Shown here in pieces: positions 1 through 7,209 of a DNA stretch of 9,377 nucleotides. Below the pieces are notes generated by a model, which was not told the origin of the DNA, ran no database searches, and saw only the letters and a program-made list of their open reading frames with translations. Numbering within the stretch: position 1 is the stretch's first letter; the number at the start of each line of letters is the position of its first letter. Position numbers and translations under genes: made by a program. The DNA is from JAZDKP01 sp043802925 (lineage in GTDB: Bacteria > Fibrobacterota > OXYB2-FULL-49-7 > JAEUSG01): the NCBI GenBank assembly GCA_043802925.1, contig JAZDKP010000266.1:1-9377 (forward strand), given 5' to 3'.

Positions 1-136
1 GATTATGCCGGGCGACAACACCAACATCAACGTGGAGCTCATCACGAACATCGCCATGGAAAAGGAGCTCCGGTTCGCCATCCGCGAAGGCGGCCGTACG
101 GTCGGCGCCGGCGTGGTCACTGAAATCATCGAGTAA
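1..136 (+). CDS. tuf: Elongation factor Tu, C-terminal fragment (5' end outside window)
   Basis: Only the last 44 or so codons are present, read from base 2 and ending at TAA 134-136. EF-Tu is the GTPase that carries aminoacyl-tRNA to the ribosomal A site in the cytoplasm. The visible part belongs to the third (beta-barrel) domain, recognised by the conserved strings MPGDNT, LRFAIREGGRTVGAGVV and a terminal VTEIIE. The GTPase domain lies upstream of the window. The stop codon abuts the ribosome binding site of the next gene, rpmG (14-base gap), which indicates co-transcription. Identity as EF-Tu is secure; whether the genome has a second tuf copy cannot be seen. Confidence 0.96.
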   Translation, partial: IMPGDNTNINVELITNIAMEKELRFAIREGGRTVGAGVVTEIIE

Positions 137-150
137 GGAGACGAAGCAAG

Positions 151-300
151 GTGAGAGACTTAATTACACTTGAATGCACCGTGTGCAAGCACCGGAATTA
201 TGCGGGCGACAAAAGCAAGCGTCTGCATCCGGAACGCGTGGAGCGCAAAAAGTTTTGTCCTAACTGCAACAAGCGCACCCCGCACAAGGAAACAAAATAA
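151..300 (+). CDS. rpmG: 50S ribosomal protein bL33 (zinc-binding form)
   Basis: A 49-residue protein of the large ribosomal subunit, near the E site. It starts at GTG 151, preceded by AAGGAG at 135-140, which overlaps the tuf stop codon; no ATG is available in frame. Two CxxC pairs (C9/C12 and C36/C39) form the zinc ribbon, marking this as the zinc-dependent (C+) type rather than the cysteine-free paralogue many bacteria switch to under zinc limitation. The motif KKFCPNC and the ending HKETK are typical of the family, and 49 residues is the normal length. It lies 14 bases after tuf and 14 bases before the tRNA-Trp gene, an arrangement found in many bacterial phyla. The gene is easily missed because it is short and has a GTG start. 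Confidence 0.96.
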   Translation: MRDLITLECTVCKHRNYAGDKSKRLHPERVERKKFCPNCNKRTPHKETK

Positions 301-314
301 CCAAAAGGGGACTT

Positions 315-387
315 AGGCTTGTAGCTCAATTGGTAGAGTAGTGGTCTCCAAAACCATTGGTTGGGGGTTCGAGTCCCTCCAGGCCTG
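315..387 (+). tRNA. trnW: tRNA-Trp (anticodon CCA)
   Basis: A complete 73-base cloverleaf can be folded by eye. The acceptor stem is 315-321 with 380-386, the D stem 324-327 with 336-339, the anticodon stem 341-345 with 353-357, and the T stem 363-367 with 375-379. The T loop is TTCGAGT. The anticodon loop CTCCAAA carries CCA at 348-350, which reads the tryptophan codon UGG. The A1-U72 pair and discriminator G73 (base 387) match known tryptophan tRNA identity features. The 3' CCA is not encoded (TTT follows), so it must be added by nucleotidyltransferase. Each of the four stems has one G-U wobble pair (5-68, 10-25, 27-43 and one in the T stem). It sits between rpmG and secE with very short gaps and is probably cut out of the polycistronic transcript. 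Confidence 0.97.
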
Positions 388-399
388 TTTTAAAAAAGC

Positions 400-582
400 A
401 TGAACGCAATCATTACATATTTCAATAACGTGGTGGCCGAGCTTAAAAAAGTGGTCTGGCCGACCCGCGATATGCTGGTCGCTTCCACCCTTATGGTCAT
501 CATCATCAGCCTTATCTTCGCCATCTATATCCTTGGCGTCGACAAGCTGTTAAGTCTTGTTGTCGGGCTAATCTTAGAGTAG
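400..582 (+). CDS. secE: Protein translocase subunit SecE
   Basis: A 60-residue inner-membrane protein, the essential small subunit of the SecYEG export channel, where it clamps SecY. The short form with a single transmembrane segment is the usual one outside enterobacteria. The cytoplasmic amphipathic helix carries the family signature ELKKVVWPTR (residues 14-23), followed by one hydrophobic span at about residues 28-58. The ATG at 400 is the only possible start: an in-frame TAA lies at 391-393, just after the tRNA. No Shine-Dalgarno motif is visible in the 12 bases between tRNA and start (TTTTAAAAAAGC), so initiation may rely on an A/U-rich, unstructured leader. nusG follows after 10 bases, the standard secE-nusG pairing. 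Confidence 0.96.
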   Translation: MNAIITYFNNVVAELKKVVWPTRDMLVASTLMVIIISLIFAIYILGVDKLLSLVVGLILE

Positions 583-592
583 GAATTCCGTC

Positions 593-1120
593 ATGGCTAA
601 AAAATGGTACGTTGTCCATACGCTGTCAGGCCAGGAAGGCAAAGTCAAGGAACAGCTCGAGCATCAGATTGCTGTCGAAAAGCTCGGTGACTTCTTCGGC
701 CAAATCCTGCTTCCTACGCAGGAAGTGCTTTCCATTAAAAAAGGAAAAAAGGTAACGCATACCAAGAAGTTTTTCCCAAGCTATCTTATTATCGAGATGG
801 AGCTTACGCGCGAAACAACACACCTTGTCACGGATATGCCGGGGGTTACAAATTTTGTGGGCGGACGCACACCCCAGTCACTTCGTGAAGACGAGGTTGT
901 CCGGCTTCTCAATCAGACCGACCCTGCTAAGCGAAAGCAGGCTTCGGATATTCCCTACCTTATCGGCGATGCGGTTAAAATCAAAGACGGTCCGTTCCAT
1001 GATTTTGACGGAACGGTCGATGAAATCTCCATGGAAAAGGGCAAAATCAAGGTCATGGTCAGTGTTTTTGGCCGTTTAACGCCGGTCGAACTCGATATCC
1101 TGCAGGTCGTCCCCCTGTAA
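593..1120 (+). CDS. nusG: Transcription termination/antitermination factor NusG
   Basis: A 175-residue protein that binds the RNA polymerase clamp, suppresses or promotes pausing depending on lineage, and connects polymerase to Rho or to ribosomal protein S10. The start ATG 593 follows a GGAA motif at the secE stop. The N-terminal NGN domain covers about residues 1-115, opening with KKWYVVHTLSGQE and containing the region FFPSYLIIEME. The C-terminal KOW domain covers about residues 124-175, with IGDAVKIKDGPFHDFDGTV as its first strands. Length is normal for the family, with no insert between the domains. Its position ahead of rplK and in the same cluster as the polymerase subunits is conserved widely. 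The gene looks somewhat more A+T-rich than the ribosomal protein genes that follow, as does secE. Confidence 0.97.
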   Translation: MAKKWYVVHTLSGQEGKVKEQLEHQIAVEKLGDFFGQILLPTQEVLSIKKGKKVTHTKKFFPSYLIIEMELTRETTHLVTDMPGVTNFVGGRTPQSLREDEVVRLLNQTDPAKRKQASDIPYLIGDAVKIKDGPFHDFDGTVDEISMEKGKIKVMVSVFGRLTPVELDILQVVPL

Positions 1121-1146
1121 TATCATAACATTGAAGGAAGGTTATC

Positions 1147-1572
1147 GTGGCAAAAAAAGAAGTCGCAAAAATCAAACTCCAGATCCCAGCCGGTTCGGCC
1201 AATCCTGCGCCGCCCGTCGGCTCCGCTCTCGGTCCCCACGGAGTTAACATCATGGAGTTCTGCAAGTCCTTCAACGCCAAAACGCAGGCGGAAAAAGGAC
1301 TGCTCATCCCGGTCATCATTACGGTCTATGCCGACCGTTCGTTCACCTTCATCACCAAGACCCCGCCCGCCTCGATCCTGCTCAAAAAAGCCGCCAAGGT
1401 CGAATCCGGTTCCGCGGAACCCAACCGTAACAAGGTCGGCAAGGTCACGGAAAAGCAGGTTCGCGAAATTGCGGAACTGAAAATGAAGGATCTCACGGCC
1501 GCGAGCATCGAGACCGCAATGTCTATGATTAAAGGGACGGCCCGCAGCATGGGTCTCGAAGTTGTTTCGTAA
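1147..1572 (+). CDS. rplK: 50S ribosomal protein uL11
   Basis: A 141-residue protein of the GTPase-associated centre; it binds 23S rRNA near the thiostrepton site and contacts elongation factors at the stalk base. Translation starts at GTG 1147, five bases after GAAGGAAGG (1133-1141); this start gives the usual MAKKEVAKIKLQ opening. The N-terminal domain carries the proline-rich signature ANPAPPVGSALGPHGVN (residues 18-34), the segment on which thiostrepton-type antibiotics and RelA-linked sensing depend in known systems. The rRNA-binding C-terminal domain runs from about residue 73 and ends with IKGTARSMGLEV. Length is standard. It begins the ribosomal stalk block, 26 bases after nusG and 24 before rplA. 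Confidence 0.98.
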   Translation: MAKKEVAKIKLQIPAGSANPAPPVGSALGPHGVNIMEFCKSFNAKTQAEKGLLIPVIITVYADRSFTFITKTPPASILLKKAAKVESGSAEPNRNKVGKVTEKQVREIAELKMKDLTAASIETAMSMIKGTARSMGLEVVS

Positions 1573-1596
1573 AAGAATTAGGGAAGGAAATACGGT

Positions 1597-2292
1597 ATGC
1601 ATCATTCCAAGCGTATGAAAGAGGTTCTGTCCATGGTTGACCGGAACAGGGAATACCCCATCGAGGAAGCCCTTAAAGTCCTCAAGGAAAATAAAAAGAC
1701 AAAGTTCGACGAGTCCGTCGATATCGTGGTCCGCGTGGGCGTCGATCCCAAAAAGTCTGACCAGGCCATCCGCGGTTCCGTAAGCATGCCGAGTGGTCTC
1801 GGAAAAAAGGTCCGCGTTCTTGTCTTTGCGAAGGGAGAAAAGGCCGGGGAGGCCACCGCCAGCGGCGCCGATTTTGTGGGCGCCGAGGATCTCGCGGAGA
1901 AAATCACGGGCGGTTGGCTCGATTTTGACGTTGCCGTGGCCACGCCCGACATGATGAAAGTCATCGGTAAACTCGGTAAAATCCTGGGAACCCGCGGCCT
2001 CATGCCCAACCCCAAAACCGGTACGGTCACGCTCGATGTCGGTAAGGCGGTCAAGGAAATAAAATCCGGCAAGGCCGATTTCCGGTTGGATAAGGCGAGC
2101 AACATTCACGCGTGCGTGGGCAAAATCTCCTTTGAGGTTCCGGCGCTGGTCGAAAACATCCGCGCGTTCATCCATGCGCTCATCAAGGCCAAACCCGCGT
2201 CCGCCAAGGGTGTTTACCTCCGTAAAATCAGCATCAGCACCACCATGGGTCCGGGCGTAAAGCTTGACCGGGCTTTTGTCGAGGCGGCTTAA
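1597..2292 (+). CDS. rplA: 50S ribosomal protein uL1
   Basis: A 231-residue protein that forms the mobile L1 stalk, which helps move deacylated tRNA out of the E site. In characterised bacteria it also represses its own operon by binding the rplK leader. The start ATG 1597 follows GGGAAGGAAA (1581-1590). The family signature GTRGLMPNPKTGTV is at residues 131-144, and the region FDESVDIVVRVGVDPKKSDQ near the N-terminus is also typical. The C-terminal part LRKISISTTMGPGVKLD completes the rRNA-binding domain. Length is in the usual 225-235 range. I could not identify an L1-binding mimic in the 26-base nusG-rplK gap, so autoregulation is not shown by the sequence. Confidence 0.98.
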   Translation: MHHSKRMKEVLSMVDRNREYPIEEALKVLKENKKTKFDESVDIVVRVGVDPKKSDQAIRGSVSMPSGLGKKVRVLVFAKGEKAGEATASGADFVGAEDLAEKITGGWLDFDVAVATPDMMKVIGKLGKILGTRGLMPNPKTGTVTLDVGKAVKEIKSGKADFRLDKASNIHACVGKISFEVPALVENIRAFIHALIKAKPASAKGVYLRKISISTTMGPGVKLDRAFVEAA

Positions 2293-2324
2293 AAACGTTT
2301 GCGATCATTTTTTGAGGTGAAATC

Positions 2325-2870
2325 ATGAAGAAGAGTGTACTGGAAGAAAAAGAAAAGAACGTCCTGGCGGTCGCCAAAAAGATTGAACGCGCTTCCGCAG
2401 TTTATCTGGTCGACTACCTCGGACTCACGGTCGAGGAGGTTAACGAACTTCGCGCCCGGCTCCGGTCCGAAAAAATCGTCTACAAGGTCATGAAGAACAC
2501 TCTGGTGGCGCGGGCCTTCAAGGCGCGTCCCGGTGTCACGGGTCTTGAAAAATATCTGCCCGGCCCCACGGCGGTGGCCATCAGTGCGGCTGACGAAATC
2601 GCACCCGCCCGTATCATCTCTGAATTTTCAAAAAAGCAGAAGAATAACCTGCCACGCTTCAAGGCGGTGGTATTGGGTGACACGGTGTTTGACGAAAAGC
2701 AGATCGCGCAACTGTCCAAGCTTCCGGGCAAGCGCGAACTGCTTTCCATGCTCGCGAGCGCGCTCAATGCGCCTCTGGTCAAGTTTGCCGGTACCTTGCA
2801 GGCACTCGTCACGCAGGTGGCGTACGCGGTCAACGCCGTTAAAGAGAAAAAAGAAAACGAACAAAAATAA
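2325..2870 (+). CDS. rplJ: 50S ribosomal protein uL10
   Basis: A 181-residue protein that anchors L7/L12 dimers to the ribosome and binds 23S rRNA beside L11. The start ATG 2325 follows GAGGTGA (2314-2320). Recognised by the N-terminal pattern VYLVDYLGLTVEEVNELRARLR and by YKVMKNTLVARAF, which belong to the rRNA-binding domain. The C-terminal helix from about residue 140 (KRELLSMLASALNAPLVKFA onward) is the L7/L12 docking region, and a charged lysine/glutamate tail ends the protein. Length is slightly above the 165-175 common in the family. Gaps are 32 bases to rplA and 36 to rplL. The upstream gap is too short for the structured L10 leader known from several bacteria. Confidence 0.98.
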   Translation: MKKSVLEEKEKNVLAVAKKIERASAVYLVDYLGLTVEEVNELRARLRSEKIVYKVMKNTLVARAFKARPGVTGLEKYLPGPTAVAISAADEIAPARIISEFSKKQKNNLPRFKAVVLGDTVFDEKQIAQLSKLPGKRELLSMLASALNAPLVKFAGTLQALVTQVAYAVNAVKEKKENEQK

Positions 2871-2906
2871 AATCGTCACAGTATAAAAAACAAAAAGGAG
2901 GTTCCC

Positions 2907-3296
2907 GTGGCTGCTCTGACCAACGAAGAAATCATTGAGGCGATTGCCAATAAAACGGTTCTGGAGCTTTCCGAACTCGTAAAGGCCATCGAGGTCAAGT
3001 TTGATGTCAAGGCGTCCGCGCCCGCGGCCATGGCCGCGATGCCGGCTGGCGGAGGCGCTGCCGGCGCCGCTGCGGTCGAGGAGCAGACCGAGTTCAATGT
3101 GATGCTTGAGGACATCGGCCCCAACAAGATTAAGGTCATCAAGGTCGTCCGCGAACTGACGGGTCTGGGGCTCAAAGAAGCCAAGGACCTTGTCGAGGCC
3201 GCGCCCAAGGCCGTCAAGGAAGGTATCCCCAAGGCGGAGGCCGAAGACGTCAAGAAAAAGATCGAAGCCGAAGGCGCAAAAGTCTCCATCAAGTAA
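2907..3296 (+). CDS. rplL: 50S ribosomal protein bL12 (L7/L12)
   Basis: A 129-residue acidic stalk protein, present in several copies per ribosome, that recruits translation factors and stimulates their GTPase activity. Translation starts at GTG 2907 after a strong AAGGAGG (2895-2901), the best Shine-Dalgarno match among the ribosomal genes here, in keeping with the multicopy need for this protein. The N-terminal dimerisation domain spans about residues 1-34. A flexible Ala/Gly/Pro-rich hinge spans about 37-57 (APAAMAAMPAGGGAAGAAAV). The globular C-terminal domain follows, with the factor-binding signature TGLGLKEAKDLV at 85-96. The domain opening (MLEDIGPNKIKVIK) is slightly unusual but keeps the conserved KIKVIK. 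A terminator-like hairpin follows closely. Confidence 0.98.
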   Translation: MAALTNEEIIEAIANKTVLELSELVKAIEVKFDVKASAPAAMAAMPAGGGAAGAAAVEEQTEFNVMLEDIGPNKIKVIKVVRELTGLGLKEAKDLVEAAPKAVKEGIPKAEAEDVKKKIEAEGAKVSIK

Positions 3297-3297
3297 G

Positions 3298-3343
3298 CGC
3301 GGTCGGCGCATCCACGCGCCGGTTTTTCGGTTTTTTAACCGCG
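3298..3343 (+). other. Alternative pairings around the rplL-rpoB hairpin
   Basis: Further complementary segments surround the terminator-like hairpin. CGCGGT (3298-3303) can pair with ACCGCG (3338-3343), forming an outer 6-bp stem. CGGTT (3328-3332) can pair with AACCG (3337-3341) around a TTTT loop. The same AACCG can instead pair with CGGTT at 3320-3324, which would use bases of the terminator stem and its T tract. Some of these pairings exclude each other. Whether any switch occurs is unknown. Confidence 0.4.
3303..3327 (+). terminator. Intrinsic terminator-like hairpin (probable rplL-rpoB attenuator)
   Basis: A perfect 6-bp GC-rich stem, CGGCGC (3304-3309) with GCGCCG (3316-3321), closes a six-base loop ATCCAC and can gain a T-G wobble pair (3303/3322). 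It is followed at once by five T (3323-3327). It begins 7 bases after the rplL stop and lies 57 bases ahead of the rpoB start. In E. coli a partial terminator occupies this same position and lets only a fraction of transcripts continue into rpoBC, matching the lower need for polymerase subunits. A similar attenuating role is inferred here; the stem is short, so readthrough is expected. Confidence 0.7.
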
Positions 3344-3372
3344 AGTGGCGGCGGCATCAATCCTTTTGTCTG

Positions 3373-3379
3373 AAAGGAA
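3373..3379 (+). promoter_or_regulatory. Ribosome binding site that fixes the rpoB start
   Basis: AAAGGAA lies four bases ahead of ATG 3384. It selects this ATG over an upstream in-frame GTG at 3345, which would add 13 residues unlike the RpoB family and sits in the attenuator region. Confidence 0.75.
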
Positions 3380-3383
3380 CGGA

Positions 3384-6300
3384 ATGGGTGAACGAATTTC
3401 CTATGCGCGTATCAAGAACCAGGCTGAAATCCCGAATCTGCTGAACGTTCAGCTCGATTCGTACCGTGATTTTCTCCAGGCCGAGAAACGGCCGAGCGAA
3501 CGCAAAAAGACCGGGTTGCACGGTGTGTTCAGCGAAATTTTTCCGGTGGCCGACCTCAAGGGCAATTTCTCACTCGAATATGTTGAGTATTCATTGGGTG
3601 TACCCAAGTACTCCATCGCCGAATGCAAGGAGCGTGACATGAGTTACGCGGTCCCGCTCAAGGCCGTCCTCAGTCTCGTTTCCTACGAAAAGGACGGCGA
3701 CACGCGGCGATTCAAGGAAAAGATAACCAACGAAGTCTATCTCGGCGAGGTGCCCTATATGTCCGAGACCGGGACCTTCGTCATTAACGGCGCGGAGCGC
3801 GTCATCGTCAGCCAGCTTCACCGCTCCCCGGGCGTCTTCTTCGACCAGGAGACCGGCGTTTCCGATCACCGCCAGCTCAAGGGGCGCATTATTCCCTTCA
3901 AGGGCGCCTGGCTCGAGTTCATCATCACCTATCGCAACATCATTTACATCAGCATCGACCGCCGCCGTAAGTTTCCGGCCACTACGTTCCTGCGGGCGCT
4001 GGGTTTCGCCAAAAATATCGACATTCTCAACCTCTTCTACGCGCACGAAACGGTCAAACTCTCCGACAAGACCAAGGAAACTCTCCTGGGCCGTGTCCTT
4101 GCCGAGCCCGTGGTTGACAAGGAAAGCGGTGAAATCATCGCGGACGCGGGCGATGTTCTTGCCGAAGACAAGCTGGATCTCGTGCTTAAGCAGAACGTCA
4201 AGAGTTTGGCGCTCATCGTGGGCGACGCCGTGGCCGAGTCTGCGGTTCTCAATACGCTCAGCAGCGATCCCATCAAAACCGAAGAAGAGGCGCTCATTTA
4301 TATCTATTCACAGATCCGGACGGGTGAACCTCCGAACCTCGAAACTGCCCGCCAGTTTTTTCAGCGGCTTTTCTTCGATCCCAAACGATACGATCTTGGA
4401 AACGTTGGGCGCTACAAGCTCAATCAGAAGCTCTGGAGCAATCAAACCGAAAAAGCCGTTAATCTTACTGTCAAGGATATCGCCGAGACGGTCAAGTACC
4501 TGGTCCGCCTCTATGAGGGGGTTCAGGGCTTTGCACTCGACGACATCGATCACCTGGGCAACCGCCGTGCGCGCACCGTCGGAGAGCTGTTGACCGGCCA
4601 GTTCGAAGCCGCGTTTCTCCGTATGGCACGGACCGTGCGCGAGCGCCTTTCCATCCGCGATACCGAAACCATCACGCCCAAGGACCTCATTAATGCGCGC
4701 ACGGTCACCACGGTCATCGGCGCCTTTTTCGGCAGCAGCCAGCTTTCGCAGTTTCTCGACGAAACCAACCCCCTGGCCTCGCTGACGCACAAACGCCGTA
4801 TCAGCGCGCTCGGGCCGGGCGGCCTTTCGCGCGACCGCGCGGGCTTTGAGGTGCGCGATGTGCACCATTCGCATTATGGTCGTTTCTGCCCCATCGAAAC
4901 GCCTGAAGGACCGAATATCGGCCTCATTTCGTCCCTCTGCACCTATGCGGGCTTCAACCAGTACGGATTCCTCGAAACACCTTATTTTGTCGTGAAAAAC
5001 GGCAAGGTCACCGAGGAGATTGTGTTCCTGTCCGCCGACGAAGAAGACAAATATGCCATTGCGCAGGCCAATGCCGCTCTTACCGAAGATAAAAAGTTTG
5101 CCACGCCCACGGTCCTTTGCCGTCAACGGGGTGACTTTCCGTTCCTGACTCCCGATAAAATTGACTTCGTGGATGTATCACCCAAACAGATGGTGAGCGT
5201 GGCCGCGGGTCTCATTCCTTTCCTCGAGCACGACGATGCCAACCGCGCGCTCATGGGTTCCAACATGCAGCGCCAGGCCGTGCCGCTCCTTGTGCCGCAG
5301 TCGCCCGTGGTGGGCACCGGTCTCGAAGGCAAGGCGGCCTACGATTCCGGCGTTCTCGTGCTTGCCAGGCACGCGGGTGTGGTCGAACGCGTCAATGCCG
5401 ATAAAATTGTCGTGCGCCGCAAAGACAAGGGCAAAGGAGAGGAGTCCGACGGCCTCGATTTCCCCGAATTCGACAACTACGTCTTACGCAAGTTCCAGCG
5501 CAGCAACCAGGACACCTGTTTTAACCAGAAACCAGTGGTGGAGGCCGGCCAAAAGGTCAAGGCCGGCGATGTGCTGGCCGATGGTCCCGGTACCGAGCAG
5601 GGCGAGCTCGCGCTGGGCCGCAATGTCCGTGTCGCGTTCATGCCCTGGGGAGGTTATAATTTCGAGGACGCCATCATCCTCAGCGAAAACCTGCTCAAGG
5701 ACGATGTCTTCACCTCCCTTCATATCGAAGAGTTCCAGGTCGAGGTTCGCGATACCAAACGCGGTCCCGAAGAAATCACGCGTGAAATCCCCAACATCAG
5801 CGAAGAAGCGCTTAAAAACCTCGATGAAAACGGCATCGTGCGTACGGGGGCCGAGGTCGAACAGGGGGACATCCTGGTCGGCAAGGTCACGCCGCGCGGT
5901 GAAACGGAGCTCTCACCCGAAGAACGTCTTTTGCGCGCTATCTTCGGCGAAAAAGCAAGCGACGTCAAGGACTCCTCGCTGCGTGTCCCGCCGGGCGTCA
6001 AAGGCATCGTCCTTGATACCCGCTCCTTCTCGCGCAAGGACCGCAGCCGTGGCGCAAAGAAGAAAGACAAGCAGCAGATCGAAAACCTGCAGTCCGAAAT
6101 CGGAAAGCAAATCGAGCAGATCAAGGCCATCCGGGACAAAAAGATGCTCGAACTGCTGAAGGGGGAGTCGCTCTGCGAAGTTCGCGATCCCGAAACCAAC
6201 GAGATCATCCTCAAGGGTGGAACCAAGTTTGGCCACGATGCGCTTCGTAAGTTCGACTTCACCCGCTTCCTTACCACCAGTGACCTGGTGGAGGACCGTC

Positions 6301-7154
6301 GTCTCAACAACAAGGCCAAGGAACTGCTGCATGTGGCCAACCGTAAAATCCTCGAGTTCGAGGAGCGGTTGGAAAAGGAAATCGATAAAATTGTTCGCGG
6401 CGACGAACTCAAGCCGGGGGTGCTTCAACTTGTCAAGGTCTGGGTCGTCAAAAAGCGAAAGGTCTCCGTGGGCGATAAAATGGCGGGCCGCCATGGCAAC
6501 AAGGGCGTCATCTCCAAAATCGTCCCTCAGGAAGACATGCCCTACATGGCTGACGGAACGCCCGTTGACATCATCCTGAACCCTCTCGGCGTCCCCTCGC
6601 GTATGAACGTGGGGCAGATCCTCGAGACCCACATGGGGCTTGCCGCCCACGCACTCGGGATCAAAATCGACACTCCGGTCTTTGACGGTGCCACTGAAAC
6701 GGACGTCAAGGAACTCCTGAAAAAGGCCGGCATGCCGCTTTCGGGCAAAATGCGGCTTTTCGACGGTCGCACGGGCGAACCCTTCGACAACGAGATAGCG
6801 GTGGGGCAAATCTACATCATGAAACTCTCGCATTTGGTCGACGACAAAATCCACGCCCGTTCCATCGGCCCCTATTCCCTTGTCACACAGCAACCGCTGG
6901 GCGGCAAGTCGCAGTTCGGAGGCCAACGCTTCGGTGAAATGGAAGTATGGGCGCTCGAGGCCTACGGAGCGGCTTACACACTGCAGGAGCTGCTTACCGT
7001 CAAGAGCGATGATGTGGTCGGCCGTTCTCGCATCTACGAGGCCATCGTCAAGGGCGAAAACACGCCGCGTCCCGGCGTGCCCGAATCCTTCAATGTGCTC
7101 GTAAAGGAGATTCAAGCCCTGGGTCTTGATATGCGGGTCGAAGAAGAAGCCTGA
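3384..7154 (+). CDS. rpoB: DNA-directed RNA polymerase subunit beta
   Basis: A complete 1256-residue beta subunit, half of the polymerase catalytic core. The chosen ATG gives MGERISYARIKNQAEIPNLL, the usual beta N-terminus. Key regions in order: GAERVIVSQLHRSPGVFFD (136-154, beta protrusion); the rifampicin-pocket cluster starting GSSQLSQF at 450; GPGGLSRDRAGFEVRDVH, then PIETPEGPNIGLI; GRNVRVAFMPWGGYNFEDAI; GDKMAGRHGNKG (1030-1041), whose K1032 and K1040 match E. coli active-site lysines 1065 and 1073; and the C-terminal GGKSQFGGQRFGEMEVWALE. The residues aligned with E. coli Q513, D516, H526 and S531 are all present (Q456, D459, H469, S474), so rifampicin sensitivity is expected. It is about 90 residues shorter than E. 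coli beta, and I recognised no large lineage-specific insert. It is separated from rpoC by 68 bases and not fused to it. Confidence 0.99.
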   Translation: MGERISYARIKNQAEIPNLLNVQLDSYRDFLQAEKRPSERKKTGLHGVFSEIFPVADLKGNFSLEYVEYSLGVPKYSIAECKERDMSYAVPLKAVLSLVSYEKDGDTRRFKEKITNEVYLGEVPYMSETGTFVINGAERVIVSQLHRSPGVFFDQETGVSDHRQLKGRIIPFKGAWLEFIITYRNIIYISIDRRRKFPATTFLRALGFAKNIDILNLFYAHETVKLSDKTKETLLGRVLAEPVVDKESGEIIADAGDVLAEDKLDLVLKQNVKSLALIVGDAVAESAVLNTLSSDPIKTEEEALIYIYSQIRTGEPPNLETARQFFQRLFFDPKRYDLGNVGRYKLNQKLWSNQTEKAVNLTVKDIAETVKYLVRLYEGVQGFALDDIDHLGNRRARTVGELLTGQFEAAFLRMARTVRERLSIRDTETITPKDLINARTVTTVIGAFFGSSQLSQFLDETNPLASLTHKRRISALGPGGLSRDRAGFEVRDVHHSHYGRFCPIETPEGPNIGLISSLCTYAGFNQYGFLETPYFVVKNGKVTEEIVFLSADEEDKYAIAQANAALTEDKKFATPTVLCRQRGDFPFLTPDKIDFVDVSPKQMVSVAAGLIPFLEHDDANRALMGSNMQRQAVPLLVPQSPVVGTGLEGKAAYDSGVLVLARHAGVVERVNADKIVVRRKDKGKGEESDGLDFPEFDNYVLRKFQRSNQDTCFNQKPVVEAGQKVKAGDVLADGPGTEQGELALGRNVRVAFMPWGGYNFEDAIILSENLLKDDVFTSLHIEEFQVEVRDTKRGPEEITREIPNISEEALKNLDENGIVRTGAEVEQGDILVGKVTPRGETELSPEERLLRAIFGEKASDVKDSSLRVPPGVKGIVLDTRSFSRKDRSRGAKKKDKQQIENLQSEIGKQIEQIKAIRDKKMLELLKGESLCEVRDPETNEIILKGGTKFGHDALRKFDFTRFLTTSDLVEDRRLNNKAKELLHVANRKILEFEERLEKEIDKIVRGDELKPGVLQLVKVWVVKKRKVSVGDKMAGRHGNKGVISKIVPQEDMPYMADGTPVDIILNPLGVPSRMNVGQILETHMGLAAHALGIKIDTPVFDGATETDVKELLKKAGMPLSGKMRLFDGRTGEPFDNEIAVGQIYIMKLSHLVDDKIHARSIGPYSLVTQQPLGGKSQFGGQRFGEMEVWALEAYGAAYTLQELLTVKSDDVVGRSRIYEAIVKGENTPRPGVPESFNVLVKEIQALGLDMRVEEEA

Positions 7155-7186
7155 TGCGCGATCTTAATAATGAATAAAAACCGGCG

Positions 7187-7206
7187 CGTTGATTATATCG
7201 TCAACG
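7187..7206 (+). other. Stem-loop ahead of rpoC
   Basis: CGTTGA (7187-7192) pairs perfectly with TCAACG (7201-7206) around an eight-base loop TTATATCG. It ends four bases before the GGAGGA of the rpoC ribosome binding site. There is no T tract, so it is not an intrinsic terminator. It could be an RNA-processing signal or a translation modulator, or be incidental; with only 6 bp the support is modest. Confidence 0.4.
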
Positions 7207-7209
7207 GAT

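Noticed and set aside
1005..1033. TTGACG at 1005-1010 as the -35 box of an internal promoter for rplK
   Set aside because: No acceptable -10 element lies 16-18 bases downstream, and the sequence is accounted for by NusG codons.
1123..2175. 350-codon minus-strand open frame antisense to rplK and rplA
   Set aside because: It exactly shadows two well-conserved ribosomal protein genes, its product resembles no family I know, and it has no credible start signal; it comes from the GC-rich codon bias of the + strand.
3013..3078. GC-rich low-complexity stretch in rplL as a possible repeat element
   Set aside because: It encodes the normal Ala/Gly-rich hinge of L7/L12.
3345..3383. Upstream GTG start for rpoB adding 13 residues
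   Set aside because: There is no SD ahead of it, it lies beside the attenuator structure, and the extra residues do not match the family; ATG 3384 has an SD and gives the standard N-terminus.
5913..7115. 400-codon minus-strand open frame antisense to rpoB
   Set aside because: It is a shadow of the conserved C-terminal half of rpoB, with no recognisable domain.
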